From CAWAMR01 sp963783095 (GTDB lineage Bacteria > Planctomycetota > Planctomycetia > Gemmatales > Gemmataceae): a stretch of DNA of 64,000 bases. The first letter of the stretch is position 1; each line of letters starts with the position of its first letter. Both the position numbers and the translations under genes were made by a program. Below the pieces are notes generated by a model. The model made no database searches and was not told the DNA's origin. It saw only the letters and a program-made list of their open reading frames with translations. The DNA is taken from assembly GCA_963783095.1 (NCBI GenBank), contig CAWAMR010000002.1, forward strand, positions 1,364,001-1,428,000, in the 5' to 3' direction. Shown piece after piece: positions 57,057 to 64,000 of the stretch.

Positions 57057-58493
57057 ATGAGCAAAATCGAATTGCCTCCTCTCGACAAACTCAATCCACG
57101 TGAAGAGTGGGCACCCTGGAAACCCACGAAAGACGATCCGTGGAGTGTGAAATGGGCAGCACATCTCTACCGTCGGGCCGGATTTGGAGCCACCGCAAGT
57201 GAATTGAGACTTTCGGTCGAAAAGGGACTTGAAGCCACTTTGGAGCGCATGTTGGCGGTTCCCGCCGAATCTCCCAAACTACTTTCGGGAACCAATCCCA
57301 CCCCCATCATTCAGGCTCGCGCCGCCTGGCTGGCACGAATGCTCGGCGGAGCAGAGCCTCTGCGCGAACGGATGACTTTGTTCTGGCACAATCACTTCGC
57401 CAACAGCATCGTCAAGGTGATGGATGCGAAGTTGATGGAGGATCAGAACGCGCTCATGCGCAAACATGCGCTCGGAAGATTCGGGCCGTTCCTCAAGGAG
57501 ATGAGCCGGGATGCGTCGATGCTCATCTACCTCGATTCCAACGACAACGTCAAATCTCACCCCAATGAGAACTACGCTCGTGAAGTGATGGAGTTATTTT
57601 CGCTCGGAGTCGGCAACTATAAGGAGAAGGATGTTCAAGAGGCCGCCCGTGCCTTCACCGGCTGGCATGTATCACCGCCCCAGAATCCGCCGCGAAGATT
57701 CACGTTCGTCAAGGATGAACACGATACCGGCAAGAAAACGGTTCTTGGGCAAACGGGAGACTGGGACGGCGATGACATCCTGCGGATACTCCTTGCGCAG
57801 CCGGTCTGCGCACGGTTCTTAGTGCGGAAAATGTATCAGTTTTTCGTCAACGAGAACCAGGTGCCGCCGGATCGATTCATTGAGCCGCTCGCAACTGCCC
57901 TGCGCAAGGCCGACTACGATCTTCTCGTCCCGATAAAGATGATCCTGACCTCCAAACACTTTTACTCCGCCCATGCCTATCGGCAGAAAGTGAAGAGTCC
58001 GATCGATTTCATCCTTGGTGTGTCGAGGATGTTCGGTAGCGGTCCAACGGGTAAGATTGTCATTTCCCCCTATTCATTGATCGGAACGCTGGAATTGCAG
58101 GGCCAGCAACTGTATGCACCGCCGAACGTGAAAGGATGGGAAGGGGGCAAAGCCTGGCTCAACACTGCGACCGTGTTGGCGCGCCACAATTACGCATTCT
58201 CGATCGTCAACGGCATGAAGGAACTGAATGAGGAAGCAACGAAATTGACCGGACATCCGTTCGTCGCAGCCATTGATCCGCTGGCGTTCCACCGCCGGGA
58301 GGGACTCACCGAGGCACGAAAGATCGTCGAATTCTACGGCAATCTGTTATTGCCTGGCGATTTGCGCGACGAAGTTTGTGGCCGGCTAACCAGCTATATC
58401 GAGAAGGGTTCACCCTCGAATTTCGTATTCGAGCAACGCTGCAAGGATGCTGTCTACGGAATGATGATGTTACCGGAATACCAACTCGCATAA
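57057..58493 (+). CDS. DUF1800 protein
   Basis: A 478-aa DUF1800 member: AHLYRRAGFGATASELRLSV near 35-54, MTLFWHNHFANS near 120, NENYAREVMELFSLGVGNY near 187 and ARAFTGWHV. The C-terminal part has FLGVSRMFG-type and PPNVKGWEGGKAWLNTAT motifs. No signal peptide is seen. GAGGGTG precedes the ATG. DUF1800 genes usually pair with a DUF1501 gene, as here (58615); the pair is thought to act together at the cell envelope, activity unknown. Confidence 0.92.
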   Translation: MSKIELPPLDKLNPREEWAPWKPTKDDPWSVKWAAHLYRRAGFGATASELRLSVEKGLEATLERMLAVPAESPKLLSGTNPTPIIQARAAWLARMLGGAEPLRERMTLFWHNHFANSIVKVMDAKLMEDQNALMRKHALGRFGPFLKEMSRDASMLIYLDSNDNVKSHPNENYAREVMELFSLGVGNYKEKDVQEAARAFTGWHVSPPQNPPRRFTFVKDEHDTGKKTVLGQTGDWDGDDILRILLAQPVCARFLVRKMYQFFVNENQVPPDRFIEPLATALRKADYDLLVPIKMILTSKHFYSAHAYRQKVKSPIDFILGVSRMFGSGPTGKIVISPYSLIGTLELQGQQLYAPPNVKGWEGGKAWLNTATVLARHNYAFSIVNGMKELNEEATKLTGHPFVAAIDPLAFHRREGLTEARKIVEFYGNLLLPGDLRDEVCGRLTSYIEKGSPSNFVFEQRCKDAVYGMMMLPEYQLA

Positions 58494-58496
58494 GAA

Positions 58497-58564
58497 CACG
58501 CCAGAAGACAGAGGACAGAAGACAGCAAAAACCAACTAGCTTGAAGCCTCTGTCCTCTGGCGTG
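58497..58564. repeat. CAGAGGACAGAAG palindrome between DUF1800 and DUF1501
   Basis: CACGCCAGAAGACAGAGGAC pairs with GTCCTCTGGCGTG across a ~25-nt loop. A related CAGAAGACAGAGGACAG run lies at 63112-63136 before the DUF433 gene. It may weaken read-through within the two-gene operon. Confidence 0.65.
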
Positions 58565-58614
58565 CTTCGCAAAGTCCTTTGACGTGTTACTTTGACCTAC
58601 TACAGGAGTACACC

Positions 58615-59859
58615 ATGTTCAATCGTCGGGAATTTTTGAAGCGTTCTTCGCTTTTTGCCGCTACCCCCCTCGTTCCGGGGTTCATTGCCGATACCGCGCG
58701 CGCTGCGGAGCATGGCAAGGATACCGTTCTGGTCATTCTCGAAATGACCGGCGGCAACGATGGCCTTGGCATGGTCATTCCGTACCGCGATGAGGACTAC
58801 CACAAACTCCGTCCCACACTTCGGCTCACCAAAGATCAGGTGCTGAAGGTGAACGACGACATCGGTCTGAATCCGGCCCTGCAAGGGTTCGATCAACTGT
58901 TGCAAAAGCAACAGGTCGCCATTGTCCAGGGGCTTGGTTACCCGAATCCCGATCGCTCCCACTTCGAGTCGATGGATCGCTGGCAGTCGGGCGATGTAGT
59001 GCTGAAGCAAGGAGCCACCGGCTGGCTGGCCCGCAGCGTGCCCGACCTTCAGAAAGGTGCGGACGGCGGTGTTCCGGTCATGCACATCGGCTCGGAAAAA
59101 CTGCCGCTGGCATGCCGGGGCACCACACAGGGCATTTTCTCGATCAATCAGCAACAACCCTTCGAACTGAAACTCGGCCAGCCCGGCACGGCCCAGGAAA
59201 AGGCGCGAAAGAAACTACTGGAAGATTTGGCGGGTGGCTCTCTCGCAGCTGACAAGGATGATTTGCTCCCCTTCGTTCAACGCCGGCATTTGCAAACCTA
59301 TACCTCGGTCGAGAAACTCAAAGAGGTACTAAAAGACAACACCACCGTACCGAACCAGTACGGCTACCCGCAAAATAGCCTGTTCGTGAAGATCGACCTC
59401 ATTACCAAACTGATCCAGAAAGGATTTGGCACGCGGGTCTTTTACGTCGCCCTGGACGGCTTCGACACGCACGCGGGCCAGGCCCAAGCGCACCAAGGGC
59501 TCTTCAATCAAATCGGTCAATCGGTCTTGAACATGTTTACCAGGCTGGCCCAGACCGGCGACGACAAGCGCGTGTTGATGCTCACGTATTCGGAATTTGG
59601 CCGTCGGGTGGCCGAGAACGGCAGCAAAGGGACCGATCACGGCAGCGGCTCATGCTCATTCGTGCTGGGTCCGGGAGTGAAACCCGGTCCTTGCGGCAAG
59701 CACCCCAGCTTGACCGATCTGGTCGATGGAGATTTGAAGTATCACACTGACTTCCGCAAGCTCTACGCGACCTTGCTGGATCAGTGGCTGGGTGTAGACA
59801 GCAAGACGGTGCTGAACGGAAAATTCGAGCATCTCGACTGCCTCAAAAAGCGGGCGTAA
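58615..59859 (+). CDS. DUF1501 protein with Tat signal, DUF1800 partner
   Basis: A 414-aa complete protein. AGGAG lies upstream of the ATG at 58615. The Tat signal NRREFLKRSSLFAATPLVPG is at 3-22. DUF1501 signatures: VLVILEMTGGNDGLGMVIPY, FYVALDGFDTHAGQ near 280, VLMLTYSEFGRRVAENGSKG and TDHGSGSCSFVLG. This short form with the TGGND motif is the kind paired with DUF1800, distinct from the longer forms at 13-18 kb. It follows DUF1800 by 121 bp and is probably co-transcribed. Confidence 0.93.
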   Translation: MFNRREFLKRSSLFAATPLVPGFIADTARAAEHGKDTVLVILEMTGGNDGLGMVIPYRDEDYHKLRPTLRLTKDQVLKVNDDIGLNPALQGFDQLLQKQQVAIVQGLGYPNPDRSHFESMDRWQSGDVVLKQGATGWLARSVPDLQKGADGGVPVMHIGSEKLPLACRGTTQGIFSINQQQPFELKLGQPGTAQEKARKKLLEDLAGGSLAADKDDLLPFVQRRHLQTYTSVEKLKEVLKDNTTVPNQYGYPQNSLFVKIDLITKLIQKGFGTRVFYVALDGFDTHAGQAQAHQGLFNQIGQSVLNMFTRLAQTGDDKRVLMLTYSEFGRRVAENGSKGTDHGSGSCSFVLGPGVKPGPCGKHPSLTDLVDGDLKYHTDFRKLYATLLDQWLGVDSKTVLNGKFEHLDCLKKRA

Positions 59860-59962
59860 ATCCCAGGTCGCCCACCCGATATGCAATGATCCCAAAAAGG
59901 TCTACGCCCCGAAATAGTAGCCCGACGCGTCAGCGAGGTTCGGACTAGCGAAGCGAAGTGTC

Positions 59963-60126
59963 ACGGGGGATTTAAGAACTACTCAGGAAATCGAGGCGTA
60001 GCCAGGTTCCGTGGGTTCCAGAATTCTTCCGCCAGCTCTGTTTCGTTGACTCATTACCTCGTTGACTGCAGGAATTGTCCAGCGACTTCACGGAAAGTCA
60101 CGTACCGTCCGAGATGAATCCCCCGT
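59963..60126. other. Element bounded by ACGGGGGATT inverted repeats
   Basis: ACGGGGGATT at 59963-59972 and its exact complement AATCCCCCGT at 60117-60126 bracket 164 bp without a coding frame. It could be a structured RNA, a miniature element or a long-range terminator hairpin. It fills most of the gap between DUF1501 and nfo. Confidence 0.4.
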
Positions 60127-60229
60127 AGACTTGCCGTCAGGGCGTCATGGCAATGTACATTCCATCGGGCGTTGCGACGCGATATTTTATGCGGCTTTCA
60201 CCGATCTCAGTTGAACCAGGAGTCAATTG

Positions 60230-61108
60230 ATGCCCTTGTTCGGTGCTCACATGTCCATTGCCGGAGGCGTACACAAGGCACTTCTCACAGCGCAATCATT
60301 CGGATGTGAAACCGTTCAACTCTTTACTTCCAGTCCTGCACAGTGGACTGCAAAGCCCCTCACCGAAACCGAAATCGATACCTTTCGGCGTACCCTGAAA
60401 GAAACCAAGCTGAAGTATCCAACCGCACACGACTCCTATCTGATCAATCTCGCCTCTCCCGATGAGGCCCTCTATCAGAAGTCGATCGCCGCTTTCATCG
60501 AAGAAGTTAGGCGCGCTGAAAAACTGGGGCTGAAATATCTGGTCATGCACCCTGGTGCTCCCGTCGGTACCTCCGATGATGTCGGTTTACAGCGTATCAG
60601 CGCTGCGCTCGATCGGGTCGATCGACATTGCGGCGATGTGAATGTGAAAGTGCTCCTGGAAACCACTGCCGGACAGGGATCAACCCTGGGCCATCGTTTC
60701 GAGCATCTGGCGGCGATTATCGGGCAAGTCAAACGGCCGACTTGGTTGGGGGTTTGTCTCGATACCTGCCATATCTTGGCGGCGGGTTATCCGCTCGGCA
60801 CCGAAAAGGAATACTCGGCGACCTTTCGCGAATTCGATCGGGTTATCGGCCTGAAATGGCTCAAGTTATTCCATCTGAACGACAGCAAGAATCCGCAGGG
60901 CAGCCGGGTCGATCGACATGAAGATATTGGCAAGGGTCATATCGGCCTGGAGGCGTTTCGGCTCCTCGTGAACGATCCGCGTTTTCGGAATAAACCGATG
61001 ATTCTGGAAACACCTAAAGAATCGGGTGGCAACAAGGCAATGGATGAGGTCAATCTTGCCGCGTTGCGCGGATTACTTGAGTCAAACGATCGTCCTGAAA
61101 CAAAGTAG
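60230..61108 (+). CDS. nfo: Endonuclease IV (AP endonuclease)
   Basis: It cuts DNA 5' to abasic sites in base excision repair using three Zn ions. Family motifs in order: FGAHMSIAGGVHKAL (4-18), HDSYLINLASPD (65-76), YLVMHPGAP (103-111), LLETTAGQG (142-150), CLDTCHILAAGY (175-186), LFHLNDSK (215-222), DRHEDIGKGHIG (230-241) and ILETPKE. These supply the His/Glu/Asp metal ligands. The length of 292 aa is standard. AGGAG lies 6-10 bp upstream of the ATG at 60230. Confidence 0.95.
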   Translation: MPLFGAHMSIAGGVHKALLTAQSFGCETVQLFTSSPAQWTAKPLTETEIDTFRRTLKETKLKYPTAHDSYLINLASPDEALYQKSIAAFIEEVRRAEKLGLKYLVMHPGAPVGTSDDVGLQRISAALDRVDRHCGDVNVKVLLETTAGQGSTLGHRFEHLAAIIGQVKRPTWLGVCLDTCHILAAGYPLGTEKEYSATFREFDRVIGLKWLKLFHLNDSKNPQGSRVDRHEDIGKGHIGLEAFRLLVNDPRFRNKPMILETPKESGGNKAMDEVNLAALRGLLESNDRPETK

Positions 61109-61323
61109 GCGAGGAAATTCAACGGGTATCGTCGCTTTCTTCATTCGGTTCTCAAGTGGCCTCAACCCGTTGTCGATAACATCCTCCGTCGCGGTGAATG
61201 GTCACTCAAACTGCCGCGATTACCTCTTTGAGCGTTTTGGTTCGTGTGGGAGCGGCCGAGTGAACGAAGCCAAGCGCGATGGTGATTAGCGCTGCTGATG
61301 TTCCCGGCCGAGCTCGAAAGCGA

Positions 61324-61482
61324 CCCTGCCAACCCCCGATGGCAGGGCGAGCAACTTCCCGCGAGCCGGGGGCTCCGGTATCCCGGCTGGACGAGGACTA
61401 CTGACTTCGCTTAAAACACCTTCAAGATGAGACACCTTCAGTAACTTCTCGCCTTCAGCCTCCCGGAGCCCCTTCTTTTCTC
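61324..61482 (+). ncRNA. Candidate structured RNA ending in a terminator-like fold
   Basis: Local hairpins CCTGCCA-ACCCCCGA-TGGCAGG (61325-61346) and AGCCGGG...CCCGGCT (61364-61387) are followed by a long-range perfect pairing of GGGGCTCCGG (61369-61378) with CCGGAGCCCC (61463-61472), which is directly followed by TTCTTTTCT. The second local hairpin and the long-range helix compete for the same bases, which would allow a switch. Only base pairing supports it; no known riboswitch class is recognised. Confidence 0.3.
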
Positions 61483-61504
61483 AGAAATTCCAAACCCCGC
61501 ATCT

Positions 61505-61564
61505 GGATAACCCGACGCGCAAGCGAGGACAGCGCTCCGACCTCGCTGGCGCGTCGGGTTATCC
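61505..61564. repeat. ACGCGCAAGCGAGG palindrome, first of two
   Basis: GGATAACCCGACGCGCAAGC pairs with GCGCGTCGGGTTATCC around AGCGAGGACAGCGCTCCGAC. Its central ~53 bp are identical to the copy at 61616-61671. Confidence 0.85.
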
Positions 61565-61615
61565 GACACCCCAAGAATACCCGCAATTGAACCGTGCTGG
61601 GATTGAAGATTTTGG

Positions 61616-61671
61616 TTAACCCGACGCGCAAGCGAGGACAGCGCTCCGACCTCGCTGGCGCGTCGGGTTAT
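61616..61671. repeat. ACGCGCAAGCGAGG palindrome, second of two
   Basis: Same sequence as the element at 61505 apart from the outermost bases, about 110 bp away. Two identical copies so close together suggest recent local duplication or conversion. Confidence 0.85.
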
Positions 61672-61789
61672 CTGGAATTTACCCGATCAGGGTTGACAGT
61701 CCGATGGGGTGCCATAAGCCATTCTTCGCTCGGCCGCGGCGCGATCGCGTCGCGGATTCTCCTTTTTCTGTCAAGCATTAACAGGCGAA

Positions 61790-63091
61790 ATGTCGAACAA
61801 TACCATCCGCTCCATCCGTGCCCGCGAAGTTCTCGATAGTCGGGGCAATCCCACCATCGAAGTCGATGTCTATCTCAGCAGCGGCCTGCGAGGCCGGGCG
61901 GCGGTTCCCAGCGGAGCCAGCACCGGCGCGTACGAGGCCGTCGAGCTGCGCGATGGCGACAAGAAGCGCTATCTCGGTAAGGGAGTTCTCTCTGCCGTCA
62001 AGAACATTCACGACATCATTGCCCCGGCTCTGAACGGAGCGAACGTATACGATCAAGTCGGAATCGACCGCAAGATGCTCGAACTCGATGGTACGCCGAA
62101 TAAAGGAAAGCTCGGTGCCAATGCGATTCTGGGCGTATCGATGGCGGTCGCTCACGCTGCCGCCGCGGATGCCTGTGCACCGCTGTTTCGCTATCTGGGC
62201 GGCATCAATGCCAAAGTTCTTCCCGTACCGATGATGAATATCATCAATGGCGGCAAACATGCGGACAATAACATCGACTTTCAGGAATTCATGATTATGC
62301 CGGTCGGCGCACCCAGTTTCCGCGAGGGGTTGCGCATGGGCGCGGAAGTCTTCCATAGCCTCAAGAAAGTTCTCCACGATAAGCACCTGAACACATCGGT
62401 CGGCGATGAGGGTGGTTTTGCTCCCGACCTGCCCAGTAGCGACGCGGCACTGGAAGTGATCGCCACTGCGATCGAAAGGGCCGGCTATAAGCTGGGCGAG
62501 GATGTATGCTTTGCGCTCGATCCGGCAACGACGGAGTTGTTTGAAGAAGCCAAACACAAAGGCAAGGTCGGCTATCGTTTCTTCAAGAGCAACCCCGACA
62601 AGATCGCATCCTCGGATGAAATGATCGATTTGTGGAAGGGCCTTTGCGCCAAATGGCCGATTCGTTCGATCGAAGACGGCCTGGCGGAAGATGACTGGGC
62701 GGGCTGGCAAAAACTGACGAAGGAGCTTGGTGCGAAAGTCCAGCTCGTCGGCGATGACTTGTTCGTTACCAATGTGAAACGCCTTCAGCTGGGGATCGAC
62801 CAGAAAGCCGGCAACAGCATTCTGGTGAAGGTCAATCAGATTGGCAGCCTGACCGAGACCTTCGATACCATCGAGCTGGCGAAACGTCATCAGTTCACAA
62901 CCATTATCAGCCACCGCAGCGGCGAGACGGAAGATGTGACGATCGCCGACATCGCCGTGGCAACCAACGCGGGGCAAATCAAGACAGGCTCGGCGAGCCG
63001 AACCGATCGAATCGCCAAATATAACCAATTACTGCGGATCGAGGAATTGCTCGGTGCCGATGCCGTCTATGGGCTGAAGACAGTGCGGTAA
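61790..63091 (+). CDS. eno: Enolase
   Basis: It interconverts 2-phosphoglycerate and phosphoenolpyruvate in glycolysis. 433 aa, full length. Motifs: AREVLDSRGNPTIEVDV (11-27), VPSGASTGAYEAVELRD (39-55), KLGANAILGVSMA, NGGKHADNNIDFQEFMI, GDEGGFAPD (the Glu is a catalytic acid/base residue), LVGDDLFVTN (metal Asp), ILVKVNQIGSL (catalytic Lys) and ISHRSGETEDVTIAD. No defects are seen. It is preceded by a gene-free, repeat-rich region, so it is probably a single-gene unit. Confidence 0.98.
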   Translation: MSNNTIRSIRAREVLDSRGNPTIEVDVYLSSGLRGRAAVPSGASTGAYEAVELRDGDKKRYLGKGVLSAVKNIHDIIAPALNGANVYDQVGIDRKMLELDGTPNKGKLGANAILGVSMAVAHAAAADACAPLFRYLGGINAKVLPVPMMNIINGGKHADNNIDFQEFMIMPVGAPSFREGLRMGAEVFHSLKKVLHDKHLNTSVGDEGGFAPDLPSSDAALEVIATAIERAGYKLGEDVCFALDPATTELFEEAKHKGKVGYRFFKSNPDKIASSDEMIDLWKGLCAKWPIRSIEDGLAEDDWAGWQKLTKELGAKVQLVGDDLFVTNVKRLQLGIDQKAGNSILVKVNQIGSLTETFDTIELAKRHQFTTIISHRSGETEDVTIADIAVATNAGQIKTGSASRTDRIAKYNQLLRIEELLGADAVYGLKTVR

Positions 63092-63173
63092 ATGTTTGGG
63101 AAGTACGTCAGAGAACAGAAGACAGAGGACAGAAAACGGCATCTGGGGTAAGATGGTGCCTGGAGGAAAACCC

Positions 63174-63611
63174 ATGAATTTGAGTATTAATGTTACCCCG
63201 GAAGAAGCACGGATTTTGATCTCACATGCTCAAAAACGCGGAAAGGATCTCGAAACCTATCTTTCTGAACTAATCGGGTCGCAGATCGTCGCTCCTTTGC
63301 TATCCGCAGAAATTCACGATCGCGGGCGTGGTCCCGAAATCAAGGGCACACGAATCACTGTCTACGATGTCCTTGACTACCAACTTCTTGGATGGCAACC
63401 TGAAGCGATTGCAGTTTATTTGCGAGTGACACCTGCACAAGTTGAGAAAGCGTTTGAGTACATCGCCACAAATAGAGCCGATGTCGAGCACGAGTATCGA
63501 CGGATGGTGGAACGGTCGGAGCGCGGGAATTCACTGGAAATTCAGGCGAAACTGGAAGTGAGCCGCGCTAAACTTCTCAGCAGAAAAGAAGCTCTTCAAC
63601 AAGACAAATAG
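63174..63611 (+). CDS. DUF433 antitoxin-like protein
   Basis: A 145-aa protein. GGAGG precedes the ATG at 63174. The DUF433 core is GPEIKGTRITVYDVLDYQLL followed by GWQPEAIAVYLRVTPAQVEKAFEYI, a winged helix-turn-helix in which the R-I-T-V-Y segment is conserved. Such proteins usually act as antitoxins to PIN-like (DUF5615/Mut7-C-type) toxins. Fifteen bases after its stop begins the likely partner. Confidence 0.85.
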   Translation: MNLSINVTPEEARILISHAQKRGKDLETYLSELIGSQIVAPLLSAEIHDRGRGPEIKGTRITVYDVLDYQLLGWQPEAIAVYLRVTPAQVEKAFEYIATNRADVEHEYRRMVERSERGNSLEIQAKLEVSRAKLLSRKEALQQDK

Positions 63612-63625
63612 ACAGCGGTATTCGT

Positions 63626-64000
63626 ATGCGTGGAATCTTGGCGGACATCAATATCCAAGGCCAGTTTCAGGCGATCGTGGAACAGATTTTTCAGAGTTCG
63701 GAATGGTCGGAAGTCTGGGCAGATCTGAATCTCAAGGTAGAGTCGTTTCATACTCTTGGGCTCGCTTTGGACGCGGATGATGATTTGCTCTGGCAGACCT
63801 GCCAGGATCACGAACTCGTATTGTTTACCGCCAATCGAAATCACGATGGCTCGACTTCACTCGAAGCGACAATCCTCCAACGCAACAGCAATCAAAGTTA
63901 CCCGGTAGTCACCATCTCCGACCCCCAACGCTTCGGAATTGTCCGGAGTTACACGGAAGAAGCAGCAATCCGCTTGTTGGATATTTTGATGGACATCAAC
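63626..64000 (+). CDS. PIN-like toxin partner of DUF433, 3' end beyond window
   Basis: 125 codons are visible, beginning MRGILADINIQGQFQAIVEQ. The early Asp in LADIN, the middle GLALDADDDLLWQTCQDHEL and LFTANRNHDGSTSLE match PIN-like nucleases found next to DUF433 genes, where the acidic residues bind metal. It is close enough to DUF433 to be one operon. The C-terminus is not seen, so integrity is unknown. Confidence 0.7.
   Translation, partial: MRGILADINIQGQFQAIVEQIFQSSEWSEVWADLNLKVESFHTLGLALDADDDLLWQTCQDHELVLFTANRNHDGSTSLEATILQRNSNQSYPVVTISDPQRFGIVRSYTEEAAIRLLDILMDIN

Larger units (their letters stand above)
61109..61789. other. Repeat-rich intergenic region before enolase
   Basis: 680 bp with no convincing gene. 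It contains the hairpin-rich segment 61324-61482 and two near-identical palindromes (61505, 61616). The last ~100 bp before eno presumably hold its promoter. Confidence 0.5.

Overview
The window looks like a chromosomal segment of a planctomycete of the Gemmata/Gemmataceae type. The evidence is the gene families: DUF1549/DUF1553, DUF1501, DUF1552 and DUF1800 proteins, DUF1559 pilin-like proteins, a TIGR03000 protein, Ser/Thr kinases fused to WD40 or sensor domains, and LRR and squalene-cyclase-like secreted proteins. Dispersed palindromes are abundant. No rRNA, tRNA or CRISPR array was recognised.

Layout. 0-8 kb: secreted proteins of unknown role, a C-terminal processing protease whose stop codon lies in an 8-bp tandem repeat, an LRR protein and an RluA-type pseudouridine synthase. 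8-11.4 kb: a MazEF pair, then a mosaic repeat array interrupted by an IS5-family element (9637-10664, TA target duplication). 11.4-18.6 kb: a DUF1549/1553 - DUF1501 - WD40 operon, a decayed VapBC-like pair and two damaged DUF1501 genes. 18.8-28 kb: a large kinase-WD40 gene, a truncated DUF1552 gene joined to a DUF1549/1553 remnant, a ParDE pair and a disrupted kelch-type gene. 28-34 kb: a protein combining a degenerate metallopeptidase and a degenerate thioredoxin fold, a disrupted WD40 gene and its truncated paralogue. 34-40 kb: VapBC, two squalene-cyclase-fold proteins and a PBP4-type carboxypeptidase. 40-49.5 kb: an LRR lipoprotein, a porin, a membrane kinase and DUF1559 genes. 49.7-50.8 kb: a compact iron module (hemP, bfr, bfd) with two Fur-type palindromes. 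50.9-52.9 kb: a group II intron inside a palindromic element. 53-60 kb: DUF1559, a kinase-PstS fusion, DUF1800 and DUF1501. 60-64 kb: endonuclease IV, enolase and a DUF433/PIN-like pair that runs off the right edge.

The strongest candidate for something new is the 820-residue protein at 54358-56820. It has an intracellular Ser/Thr kinase, one membrane span and an outward-facing PstS-type phosphate-binding domain with the expected ligand residues, so it reads as a one-protein phosphate (or oxyanion) receptor kinase. The second is the group II intron, which sits 3 nt after a GC-rich hairpin in a palindrome; an uninterrupted relative of that palindrome lies at 8814-8916.

About a dozen genes carry one or more frame breaks while housekeeping genes (eno, nfo, bfr, the protease) are intact. 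Clusters of breaks (17.2-18.6, 27.6-27.9, 30.9-31.9 kb) suggest real gene decay. Single breaks in otherwise well-preserved genes could equally be assembly errors.
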